Origin: Pseudopyrenochaeta lycopersici | Taxonomy: Eukaryota; Ascomycota; Dothideomycetes; Pleosporales; Pseudopyrenochaetaceae | Reading direction: 5' to 3' | NCBI GenBank assembly: GCA_003313425.1 | Contig: NHZP01000029.1 | Coordinates: 62,001-126,000 of the forward strand | DNA length: 64,000 nucleotides | Part shown: positions 10,011 through 20,887 of the stretch, in pieces | Layout of the letters: every line of letters starts with the position of its first letter | Numbering within the stretch: position 1 is the stretch's first letter | Made by a program: the position numbers and the translations under genes | Notes under the pieces: generated by a model | What the model was told of the DNA's origin: nothing | Seen by the model: the letters and a program-made list of their open reading frames with translations, nothing else | Database searches by the model: none

Positions 10011-11600
10011 ATAGCCTACCTAACCCAACGCGATCCCACTGTAGTCCTTACTAGCTAACTCAATTTCACGAAATAGAAGGCGCAGCTATTAGCAAGGTGC
10101 GACGCGTACAGAATATAGCATAAAGTTAATCTAGAATTAACTCTCGTATTCCTTAAAGAACCTAAACCTCCAGCGGCTCTAAACGTTACTAATTACACGC
10201 CTTAAAGGGCTAATATTAGACCTTAATTAACAGCTAACCTTACTAAGTCTAGGATAACTACTCTTAAATAAGATATAGAGTACTTTAAGATAAGGAATAA
10301 AAACTACAAGAATTAAGAAAGGAAATACTTAGATAAGCAGAAGGCTATTAGAGAGATTATAATTTTTATATAATCTACTATCTCACCTTACCTACAAGAA
10401 ACATACTGTGCCGTTGCACAGGGTACCTGGGCAATCAGGTGATGATGGGTTTCCTTTGTCAGCGAGATTTGATGATAAGACTTGGAGATGCGAGAGATCT
10501 CAACGTCATGCACCAAACGTGATGCACCATGCACCACACACCACGATAATTCACTTCAAAACTGAGATTTTGCAAAGTAGCTAGTGCATTAGCTACGTCA
10601 ATTCAATGAGATTTCAGACCATTTTGTTTATTACTTTTAATCAGGCTCCATACTTACCTTCGTTTCTGGCAGACTGCACAGGCAGGGCTGCTCCTGTTAT
10701 TCACGCACGTTTGACTCCAACGTTACCTCTCATTCACAACACCAGAACTGCGGGATTGTGCCGAACCACCTTGTTAACTCCACAATACTATAAGGTAAGG
10801 TAAAACCCGCGTAAATAGATTAAGAACCTTACAGACATAGCTAGTATAGATAAGCGAATTAAACACGAACGCGCGCGAGACTAATACCTTAAATTGCTAA
10901 AGCTAATAAGAAATACAGCTAATTAGGATCTGTAGCTTACTAATTATAATTAAGCTATAATATAAGCAGAGGCAAAAGGAGTTACTAAGGTAAAAGATAT
11001 AAACTTAGTTACTAAAGACTTTATAGTTGTAGTATAGAATATAGCACCTATATAAGCTACCTTATTTTAGGATACTAGTTAATTTACTTCTAGTATTATA
11101 CGCTGTAAGATAATAAAGCAGTTTAGAGACTATATAGTTATAATAAAGCTATAGAAAATAGGTAGACATAAAAGCGCATATATAGTATTAGATAACTTAG
11201 CGTTTTACGCAGATAATTTAGAAAGCATATAGGGAAATAAGAAGGAAAACCTCTATAAACCTAGTACTCTAAGTCTATAAAGGTAGAGCAGACCCTAAGA
11301 TTAACGTAGTTAGAAAGAGACGAAGAGATTGTCCTTAGACTAGGAGCTATCTAGTAAAGTTAGAAGCTCTAAGTACCTAGTATATAAGATACGCTATTTA
11401 CTTAAGGAGTATTACTATATACACCCTAATAAGGCGCTAGAATAGTTTAAACTAAAATCTATACTAGAGAACTATATAAGGATAAAGTAAGAGTAAGATC
11501 CTAAGTTCTAAGGCCTCTTATAAGGGTAAAGTAAACTCTGTTTAAACACACTAATTATAAAAATTTGCATACTTCTACTCTAGAGGTGCTAGACAATTAA
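10011..11600 (+). pseudogene. Copia-1 gag remnant
   Basis: The start codon appears mutated (ATA GCC where Copia-2 has its ATG). Recognisable stretches include ...LARCDAY..., a segment equivalent to Copia-2 SVSPHLMKN just before the solo-LTR insert, and a C-terminal region equivalent to HTNKAPEWF. There are many TAG/TAA stops and at least one net frameshift. A 378-bp un-RIPed insert interrupts it at 10407. Confidence 0.75.
10407..10784. mobile_element. Probable solo LTR inserted in Copia-1 gag
   Basis: This 378-bp insert begins TGTGCCGTTGCACAGG and ends AACTCCACA (TG...CA). ATAC flanks both sides (10403-10406 and 10785-10788), and removing it restores homology with Copia-2 gag. Its composition is clearly not RIP-mutated, unlike the surrounding DNA. 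A four-base duplication is unusual for copia; a small SINE-like insert is an alternative. A short open frame inside (10606-10803) is not supported as a gene. Confidence 0.6.
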
Positions 11601-11604
11601 CTAG
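11598..11604 (+). other. Copia-1 gag/pol junction stop, TAACTAG (homologous to Copia-2 TGACTAG)
   Basis: The stop lies in the same frame as the downstream pol. Exactly 33 codons separate it from the mutated protease motif (AAC TTA GGT, formerly Asp-Ser-Gly) at 11700, the same count as in Copia-2. TGA to TAA is a typical RIP change. Confidence 0.7.
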
Positions 11605-11949
11605 AAAGACGAAGTATTATAAGGATAGATACTGCCTTTATCTTAGCGTTATTTAGAACTAACTTTAATAATTACCTATTAAGGCATTTATTTATCCTTA
11701 ACTTAGGTTTAACCTGTTATATAATAAATAACCCTAATAGACTCTATAACTTTAGACTACCTATATATAGAGACTTTATATAGGCAGGTAATATAAAGAT
11801 ATAAGTTAAGGGGTACAGCTTAATTAAGCTAACTCTTACAGGGCGGTAAGGAATTAACAGACTAACGTTACACGACGTAGCTCTGTGCCCTAACCTACAC
11901 TACAATCTAGTATTATTCTAATTATTAAGGTAGAGAGGTATATAGTAGG
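11601..11949 (+). pseudogene. Copia-1 pol remnant, part 1: protease region
   Basis: It aligns without gaps to the start of Copia-2 pol (LLRHLFILNLGLT against PLRHSFILDSGST). The catalytic Asp is changed to Asn and Ser to Leu by transitions. It is interrupted by Gypsy-1a. Confidence 0.75.
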
Positions 11950-12154
11950 TGTTAGGGACTGTTGGTAGAGGTCGAGGTTAAGTAATAGGGGATAGTATTA
12001 AGACTAATCCTTAACCTCTGCTCTGAGGGGGTAGCTCTCGTTTATATACTAGCCCGTCTCTAGTGTAGTCCCGAGCCTTTCTAGGCTCTATCTAGTATAG
12101 GTCTAAGGGCCCTCTGCTAGGTTGTCCCCTGCTAGGTCTAGTGTGTTCGTAATA
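11950..12154 (-). repeat. Gypsy-1a LTR (3' LTR in element orientation)
   Basis: On the plus strand it runs TGTTAGGGACTG to GTGTGTTCGTAATA. It aligns with 19899-20103; terminal GACA has become AATA by transitions. Confidence 0.93.
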
Positions 12155-12851
12155 ATTACTCTCCCCTTTTTTTTAAGGGTTGTCCCTAACCCGTATAGAT
12201 GTTACGCGCACGCCGTTCGCGCCGCCCTAGTCCTGACGCGTCTCTAGTTGTTTGCTAGGTAACGTAATGTGTTTCCTATAGGCGGCTTTTACAGCTTTAC
12301 CTGTAAATTTTTTTGCGTAAGGTAGCTGCCTTTACAACTGTTGTACGGTCGCTGTTTCCTAGCTGCCTTAGCGTGTTCCTTTCTTGCGACTGCTATTAGC
12401 TGAGGCCTTACGTGTTTAGCTTATAAAGTTTACGTGTGTAACGCTGTTGCGTAGGTAGGTTATTGTGGCCTGTCCCTACTAGCTGCTTGTTGCCCCTTTA
12501 CGTAGTTTACCCTTCACAGGTAAGTTGCTAGCGAGCTGCTGCCTATAACTGCCCTAGTAAGAGGCTGGGTTTTAGAGGGTCTGTAGGCGCAGAGGTGTAT
12601 AAGTGTACTGCTCCCCTTCTCTCTGCTACCTATATCTACTTCCTTCTTCTAGGTAATTATACTGCCCTTTAACTTACTTAATAGGTTCCTAAATACTAAC
12701 TAGCGTAAGTAACGCGCCTCTTCCTAGTTATATCTACAGTTTGCCTAGTAATATACAGCTATAGCTATTACTTACTTAGTTTTAGTGCAAGGCTTGTATC
12801 TCCGCTCTCTCTATAGTGTCCTGCGGGGACTCTGACGGCACAGTTTAGGGC
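12155..12851. other. Gypsy-1a: spacer between 3' LTR and antisense ORF
   Basis: It begins with the polypurine tract on the minus strand and probably contains the promoter of the antisense ORF. No coding potential was recognised. Confidence 0.5.
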
Positions 12852-13966
12852 ATGTTTTGCACGTTTTGCTTAGGCGAAGGCTATTATGTCTGTAAGAACA
12901 ACTTTAGTGTATACAGCTATTATTCCTTCTAGAAGAAGGGGGGTTATATTAAGGTAAGTAACTTGCTCTTACTTCTAGGTTTGGCTGACAGGTCTCCTAG
13001 ATTAAACCTTTGTTTCAGCGTGCTATTAATTTACTTAACTAGCTAATTGTAGTTACGAATTATAAAACTAATACAGCCTTATCCTGTCTTTAACTTAGGG
13101 ATTTACTGTCTAAGATCTTTGTTATTAATAATTATATTACGCTTGCCTAGACGCGTGCTTATAATTATACTGTAGAGTTACGTTAGGCCTTCTCTGCTGT
13201 ATTGTAGGCCTATAATCGCCTTATTTATTCCTATCTTAGAGGGGAGATTAAGTTTAAGAAGGCCTGCTAGGTGTCTTAAGAGTTAAACGTTAAGTAATAT
13301 AAGGTAACTTTCTTACTGCTTCCTTTAGTAATATATAGCTAATATGTGCAGTTAGGAATTAGTACGTCTAGTTTAAAGCGCCTAGAAAATATAGTTATAG
13401 ATAAAGGTATTAAGCGTAACTTTTAGTCTACTAGGTATTATAGTAACTATAAGCGTCGCTAGTACTATTACAGAACTAATATTCCCGCTAAGTCTAACGT
13501 TAGTTTACCCTTTACCTCTTTACTTATTAAGAAGTCTATTTATTTAGGTTTACCTCCTACCTTTAGTAGTTCTGTTAGTAGCTAGGCTTTAGCGCTTAGG
13601 ATTATAGCTACGTTAGGTCCTAAGCGGGATTATAATGCCTCTATATCGCCTTCCTTTTAGCCTTCTATTTCCTCTAGCGCTTAGTCTACCTACTCTTAAG
13701 CTGCCCTTTATTCTATAGAGTTGCCCTTAAGTCCTGTTTCTATAAATACGTTTAATAAGGTCTTTTGTAGTAGTCCCTCGCCCTTTACTAGTCCTCCTAC
13801 TAGTAGTTATGCGTCGCGTCGTTCTAATCGCCTGCGTTAGGCAGATGCTGGTCAGCGTAGAGGTGGTAATATAGAGATAAGGGACTGAACAGGTCTAGGG
13901 CGTATTTCTAGTAGGCCTTGTACAGGGTGTATTAGTTTAGTTTATAGGTATATAGTAATATTATAA
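12852..13966 (+). pseudogene. Gypsy-1a antisense ORF: Cys-rich protein, one intron (RIP-inactivated)
   Basis: It runs opposite to gag-pol, between the chromodomain end of pol and the 3' LTR. Exon 1 (12852-12953) starts with ATG and encodes a Cys pattern: FCTFCLGEGYYVCKNN, followed by positions that were probably Cys in the ancestor. A 65-bp intron (12954-13018, GTAAGT, CTGAC branch, TTTCAG) joins in phase to RAINLLNQ.... Exon 2 encodes a helical segment, then a Ser/Pro-rich tail and an RRSNRLR stretch. Stops are nearly all TAG/TAA as expected from Gln codons; the true end may be the TGA at 13886 or the TAA at 13964. About 290-350 codons. The homologous frame exists in Gypsy-1b. Function unknown. 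Confidence 0.65.
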
Positions 13967-16900
13967 ATATCTTCTTATTCTCTTCTAAGCTTCTTCTAGG
14001 GCTAGCCTTATTGTTATTCTAGTTATCTTCTAAGGGGTGCTTAGGGGTTACGCTCTAGGGATACTAGGTAGTCTTATAGGAGTTTGTTACAGTAGTTAAG
14101 ATTCTCCTCTAGCTCCTAGGTCGCCTCTTTAATACTCTAACCTAGCTACTTTACCTTAAGCTCGCGCCCTCTTATAAAAGTTTCCCTGTAATCTAGGATT
14201 CCTTCTACTTTATATTAATCTCCTATAGGGGCGTCTACTAAGTCCTAGACAAGGCCTAGTTAAAACCCTCTCTATATTAGGGGTTCTACCTAGGGCTCTA
14301 ATAGGGATACGTAGAAGATAGGGTAAATTCGCGCTATTAATAGCAGGAGGGTAAGCCTGTATACTAGCTTACTAATACGCTCTTTAATATAGAACAGCCC
14401 TAGGTGTCTTACTGCGAACTTCTTTAAGGGTCTTAAAGTTACTATGTTCTTCGCCTGTAATAGTACTAGGTCTCTAATAGAGAAGTATTAGTTAGACTGT
14501 TTTGTATTATACTACTTTATATTACTTTACTGCGCCTTTTCTAGGCGTGCCCTTACCTCCTCCTATTATTAGTGCTATTTATTTAGTCTGTTGCTAACTT
14601 ACTGCCTAAGTTCTAGTACTCTTGCGGGACTTTCCTAGGTTAGAGGCAGTTTACAGAGCTAGTAGCTGTTAGGGATTCTATTAAATCCCTTTAGGTCTAT
14701 TCTAAACGCCGCCTTAATAGGGCTTACGCTGTATACTAAGTAGTTTTTTAAGTTATAGGCGTACTCTACGTAGGGTAGTAGCTCTACTTAGTTATCTTAC
14801 TAGTAGTTTATATAGATGCAGAGGTAGGTCTCTAGTTCCTGGTTCTGGCGTTCGGTTTAGCTATCTATTTAGGGGTAGAAAGTAGTGCTAAGCCTGTATT
14901 TAATTTTAAGGTAGTAATAAATATCTAACTAGAACTAGCTTATAAATACTAACTCTTAATCTGATAGAAGGGTGTCTAGTAGCCCCTGCTTAAGGAAGTA
15001 TTATTTTAGCAGTAACTCTGCTACCTACTAAGACGTAATTATCTTTATTACAGGCAGGTACTAGATATATTTCGTAAAGCGATCTACTAGTACTAGTATA
15101 GCGTTATACTCGTTCCTCTTATTATCTGCTAACTTTAGTAGGTCTATAATAAAGTCTAGGGAGTAGTGCCTCTATACTGTCTTAGGAAGAGGTAGTAGTA
15201 ATAACAGGCCCTAGGGCTTATGTCTCTAGATCTTGTTTAGCTAGCACTATAGGCACTAGCTAATATACTTCTAGGTATCTTTCCTAAAGTAGGGCTAAAA
15301 GTATTTTCTTTAGAGGACCTTAGTAGTTTTATCTACTCTATAATACCCTCCTATAGGGTTATTATAGTTCCTTTAGAGTATATTCGCGTAGAGTAAGGCG
15401 TCTTTAGGGATCTATACTTTCCTGCTCCTGCGCAGGAGGCCCTTAGGGTTAACTTCCTAAGTGCTGGCCTCTTTCCTCGCTTTGCCTGCGTTCTAACCTG
15501 CTAGCGCTGTAAAGCTAGGATAGGCCTAATCCTGTGCTTGCACTAGCTAGACGTGTTTAAGGAGGCGTCCTAGAACTTCTAGGGCGTAGGCAGACTCTTC
15601 CTGCGTAGCTACTACTGTAAGGTAGTTAGGTGCTATTACTTAGAACTCTAGGCTGCGTAAAGGCCTTTTAGTAGCTAGTAAGTATAATAGCTTAGCTTAT
15701 AGGTTTCCCTCTATACTAGCTTTATTACCTGTAGTTTAGCTACAGGCAGGGATAGGCAACGTATCGCTAATAACTAACTACTTGTTAGGGAATTCTTAGG
15801 TAAGTAGATTCTCTTTTAAGGGTTAACGCGGACTTAGCTAGGTTCTGTTCCTAGGGAGGTATAGTTCCTATACTACCTGCGGGGTAGTTAGAGCTATAGA
15901 CTCTTAAAGTATCTACTATTAAAGCTTTTATTAGAGCGTAAAGAGTATCGCACCCCTTAACGCTTAAAGTTCTCCTGCTAAGAGTCCTTACGCAAAGTTA
16001 GGCCTTTAAGAGGGCCTGTTAGCAGGGTTCTTAAGTCTTAGTTTATACTCTACTTTAAAGTTAAATTCTGCTAGCTCTTTAGCCTATTAGGCCTGCTTAG
16101 GAGAGAGCTCTTTTATTAATATAAAGTATTAGAGGTTATTATAGTTAGAGAGTACCTAGATTATTATTAGGGTGTGTTAGAGGTAGTGCCTCTACGTCCT
16201 AAATACTTCTATAATAGCGCAGAGCTCCTTATTATAGGTGTGCTAATTTAAGGATAGTCTAGAGAACTTCTTACTCTAGAACGCGACGGGCTTCTAGTAA
16301 CGCTCTATTACCTGCCTAGTTAAGGCTAGTTGTAAGAAGATAGTAGCTATTATAAAGTCTAAAGCGTTAGTAAGAACTATTACTAGTCCTACTAGGTTAA
16401 AGTACTAAAGCACAGGGGCTTCTAAGAACTTCTAACGCAGCGTAAAGAACGCGTTCCTTACGTAGTTGGGCTACGCCTACAGCTAGTACTATCTTGTAGG
16501 TCCCTTGCGACTCTTTACAGCCTTATTTATAGCCTTGCCTATAAAGGGCGTACTTAGGTCTGTTACTAGGTTCTAGGCAGTCGTTATATAGTCTACTAAC
16601 GGACGTACTATAGCAGAGTAGTTAAAGATAAATCTTTAATAGAAGTTAGCAAACCTAAGGAATACTTAGATGTCCTTGTAGCCCTAGGGTTCTAGCTACT
16701 CTCTAATAGTCTGTACCCTTACAAAGTCTATTACTACGCCTCTTAGGGTTACTATAAACCCTAGGAATTCTACAGATCTAGTAGAGAAGGTATACTTACT
16801 TACCTTATAGTATAGGCCCTATTCTATAAGTTAGTCTAAGACCTCCTCTACGTAGCTGTTGTAATCTTTCTTATTCTCTAAGTAGATTAGTATGTTATTT

Positions 16901-19890
16901 AGATATACTACGTAAGTGCAGTCTATAAGCCCCCTAAGGGCTCTGTAGATATAGGACTAGAAGGTCGCTAGCGCGTTAGATAATCTAAAGAGTAGAATAA
17001 GGTACTTAAAGTAGCTGTACTGCGTCTTAAACGCTGTTTTCTACTTATTACTCTCCTTAATCTGAAGTTTATAATAGGCGTCTTAGATATCTAACTTCGT
17101 AAAGATTTACGCCTTTAAGAGGCGGTCTAGCATCTCGCTTATAAGGGGGATTAGGTACTAGTTCTTTATAGTTACTTTGTTTAGGCTTTAGTAGTCTACG
17201 CATAGCTAGAGCGTTCCGTCTAATTTTAGTATAAAAAAAATTAGGGCCCCTGCTAGCGACGTGCTAGGCTAGATCTATTCTTTCTCTTGCGCCGTGTTAA
17301 GGTATTCCTGGAGGATATCTAGCTCTTAGCGCAAGAGGTTATAAATAGGGAGGTTTAGGACTTTTTATCCCTCCTCTAACGTAATCGCGTAGTTATACTC
17401 CCTATAGGGGCGTAGTACCTCTGTCTAATGCTTACTAAAGGCGAGCTACTTATAGTACAGCTTCTAGGGGACGTGCCTTAATTCCTCTTTGTCCAAGCGG
17501 TCCCTAGCAGGGTTAACCCGCAGGGCATCCTCCTTAGCTAGGCTAGGGAGGATATAGGGTGCTACTAGGAGGGTAGTGCGCTAATTAGAGTTCCTGTTAC
17601 GTATACTAGACACTACGCGCTGTGCCGTCTCTGCAGGCAGCTAGGCTAGCTAGGGTTCCCTTCAGACACACTCCTTTAGGTAGTCTGCGATACTAAGGAC
17701 TAGGTTTTGCAGCTAGAGCAAGCCCTAGCGATAGAACCATTCTGCGTTATATTCTATATCTCTATTAGGCTTAGCAGGTTCTAACAGATTTGCGGTAGTT
17801 ACCTAACGCATCTCCTCTTAGACTGCTCTTTCAGCCTTGCTAGTTAGGGTGTTACAGGTTAGGGCTCCTAGGTAGAGGATGTAGGCTGTCTCTCTAAGGC
17901 TAACATCGCCTAACAGGTCTGTAGCAGTAACGACTTAGACCTAGTTAGTATCTCGCGCGGCCTACTATTTAAATTCTCCTGTAGAGAATTAAATCTTAAG
18001 ATTAGCTTCACTTAGCTATAGGTATCCTAGGATAAGGTTATAGCTTTTAATATTAGTAGACTAAAATAGTTATAGGCCTACCTATTTTACTGTGCCTTTT
18101 AAGTCTTAGCACTAGATAGACAGATTATATACAGCTCCTAGTAGGAGTAGTTAATTATTAACTAGGCTTACTATAGGCTTCTAGTAGTAGTTTACTCTAG
18201 GCAGGAAGTAAAGCTAGGTAATCTTACTTAATATAATATTAATCTCCGCGCCTAAGTTATATAGGGCTTAGAGGGGGAGCGGGAGTCTATTAGCTACCTG
18301 TAGCTAGACTTTAATCGCTATCTAGAGTACTTTCCCCTAAGTATTAGGCCCTAGTAGTAGTTAGGATAGATTAGTAACTAGAGTGTTGCGTTTCCTAATT
18401 AAGGCCTAGGTTAAGTTTATTTATTAGCTCTGCCTCTCGCGTTTCCCTAATTATAATTCTTCTAGTAGGGTTAGGTTATACTCTACTTAGCTAGGTCCTA
18501 AGAGTTTTTAGGCGTCTCTTAGTACCGCGGCGGGTTCTATATAGGCTTTAGATAGGGCGATCTTTAGGAGTAGTTTATCTCTAAGGGTCTGTTATCTTAC
18601 TTCTTACTAGTCCTTTATAGGTTAGAGAAGAAGTTTAACGCTAGGTGTTTACTCTAAGAAGGGCCTTTAGCGGTAGCTTTTTAGGTGTCTCTTAGGAAGT
18701 AATTAGCGCAAGTTATAGTTTCTGCGTTATGTAGGGCCCTTTTAAACTTAGGCTATGAGTTAATAGTCTTAAGGACCCTAGTGCGTATAATCTCCCTGCG
18801 GTATTCCTTTAGAAGTCTTAACTATATAAAGGCGATCTTTAGCTTATAGTTATCCTCTCTGTCCTCTAGCTTAAAGAAGTTATAGGTTAGAAGGGATTCT
18901 TTTTTCCTTAGCTAGAGGAGGAAGGTGTTAACGTTGTTATCCTTCTACTACTTAAAGTTAAAGAACTAGAGGTAGTTATTATAGCGGGTAAGGATAGGAT
19001 CTTAAACTAGCTTACGTTCCTCCTATTTAAGGTAAGCCTATAAGGTAATACTCCCTTTATTAATATGTTATTAGAGGAGTTCTTAGTAGACGTAATACTA
19101 GATTATCTCTAGAGCCTAATAGGTGCGGGTTACTATGTCTTCTAGCACCTAGGTGTACGCGAAGGTAGTTTTAACGTTTTTTACTTATTAGTCTACCTGC
19201 TGTGCTAATAGGGCTTAGGTTTCTAATCCTACTTTTAGTTTAGGTTGCACACTGTTTAGAGCCCTAATAAGCTTCCTTACCTTATTAAAGGCAGGCTAGA
19301 GAGGTTCTAGTAGCTTCTTAGCCTGTCTTACCCCTAGTACTTATAACGCGTAATTAATTTAGTCTTTTAGCTTTTTAATCGCTTCCTCTAAGGCTCTAGT
19401 CTCTTCCGCCTTAAAGAGGTTAGCTAATAGACCTTAGATAAACGTTTTATTTAAGATTCCTGTTATTAGCTTTTTCCTAGCAGAAAGAAGTTAGGTTTCT
19501 GCTAGGACGTTAGCGGCACTAGACACCTCTGTTAGGGTTTTACTAACCTAGTTAAGTCTACTACTATAAGTACGTTAGTTTAGGAGTAGTCCTAACCCTT
19601 ACTATAGGGTACCTGTTATGTTAGAGTCCTAGGAGTTTTAGTTTGGGGCGTCTAACGTGTTTAATTATTAGAGGTCTTCTAATGTCCCTAGGTCTCTCTA
19701 GGTGTCTTTAGTACTTCCTTAGGGAGGCTCTAGGTTAGCGTCGCTCCTAGGTCTTCTGCGAGTGCCTACTATAATACTTCCTCTTTTTTTTTTTTCTTCT
19801 TTTACTGTTAGGATGTAGGCGTGCTGTCCCTAGGGTCTTGACGGTACTTCAGAGGAGAGTTTCTTAACTGCTACCTCTAGGGTAAGAAGG
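13967..19890 (-). pseudogene. Gypsy-1a gag-pol remnant with C-terminal chromodomain
   Basis: On the minus strand the RT box reads VVYLNNILIY (ancestrally YLDD) at about 16885-16912. At about 14080-14215 a chromodomain is evident: KVEGILDYRE, then LKVK[W]LG and KEAT[W]ELEENL, with bracketed Trp codons now TAG. gag lies at the right end, next to the 5' LTR at 19899. All frames are broken by many TAG/TAA codons. A chromodomain suggests integration into heterochromatin, as described for chromoviruses. Confidence 0.8.
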
Positions 19891-19898
19891 ATTAGAAT

Positions 19899-20103
19899 TA
19901 TTAGGGACTGTTAGTAGAGGTTAAGGTTAAGTAATAAGGGATAGTATTAAGACTAATCCTTAACCTCTACTCTAAGGGGGTAGCTCTTATTTATATACTA
20001 GCCTGTCTCTAGTGTAGTCCCGAGCCTTTCCGGGCTCTATCCAGTATGGGTCCAAGGGCCCTCTGCTGGGTCGTCCCCCGCTAGGTCTAGTGTGTTCGTG
20101 ACA
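19899..20103 (-). repeat. Gypsy-1a LTR (5' LTR in element orientation)
   Basis: It ends GTGTGTTCGTGACA on the plus strand, less mutated than the left copy, and is followed directly by the GTAGG duplication. Confidence 0.93.
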
Positions 20104-20632
20104 GTAGGATACTAAAATTAAACTAACTATACTTAAGAAAGTAGATAGAATAATTATTAGAAGTCTTACTAAGATTTATAGCTAATAAGTAATTAAGTAT
20201 TAACTAATATACTAGGCTTCTAGTTATACACACAAGACAACGTTATAAATAGAAAGAGCTGCATAAAAGGTATTAGCCTTACTCTAGTATAAGTAATTAG
20301 GCTATCTAGGGCTAGTTACTATTAAGCACCTTATTTCGCAAGCTTAGGGGGTGCAGATAAAAAGAATTACTACAGTAGAGTATAACTCCTGTAGGAGATC
20401 TAAGTCCTAACGCTAAATTAGAAGAGCACTACAAACCTATAAAGATAGACCTAGTAAAAGACTAGCTATTAATTTCTATATATATAAAATATAAAGTATA
20501 ATAAAGGAGAAGAGTTAAATACTTATTATAGATAAGTTCTCTAGTATATAATAGGACTTCTATTTTATAGATAATTACCCTGCTAAATTAATAATTAAGA
20601 TACTTTTAAACTTTATTTTATTTATAAAGAAC
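20104..20632 (+). pseudogene. Copia-1 pol remnant, part 2: GAG-pre-integrase and integrase start
   Basis: It continues the Copia-1 pol homology after Gypsy-1a. It is heavily RIP-mutated, and no single frame is open for long. It ends at the TA target of pogo-1. Confidence 0.6.
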
Positions 20633-20634
20633 TA

Positions 20635-20677
20635 ACGTGAGCGGCAAGCGAAACGCCCAGGTAAGCGAAACGCCCAC
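20635..20677 (+). repeat. pogo-1 left terminal inverted repeat
   Basis: It starts ACGTGAGCGGCAAGCG and matches the inverted right end over 43 bp without a mismatch. Confidence 0.95.
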
Positions 20678-20887
20678 CCCACCAAGCTTTACAACTTTGC
20701 ACGTTAACAACTCAGTCCTACAAAAAGCTACTATAGCTTATAGTAGCTTAAATTAATCCTCTACTTCTACTATATCTTTCTTACACGTGCGCTTATTGTG
20801 TCCTGCCTCTCCACAAGTTTTACAGCGTCAGATACCCCTTGTACTAGCACCTGTTTGAGCCCTCTCCGCACGCCTCTCCACCTCAAG

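Larger units (their letters stand above)
11950..20103 (-). mobile_element. Gypsy-1a: RIP-mutated chromodomain Ty3/gypsy element
   Basis: Two 205-bp LTRs are flanked by a perfect duplication GTAGG (11945-11949 and 20104-20108). The element is encoded on the minus strand: a polypurine run (plus-strand CTCCCCTTTTTTTT at about 12161-12175) lies just inside the left LTR. The gypsy RT box and a chromodomain read on the minus strand. An extra ORF runs antisense near the left LTR. It is collinear with Gypsy-1b at a constant offset of 34767 bp over the parts compared, so the two are copies of one family. Confidence 0.93.

Noticed and set aside
10606..10803. 65-codon ORF
   Set aside because: It lies mostly inside the solo-LTR-like insert and runs into RIP-mutated gag; no domain.
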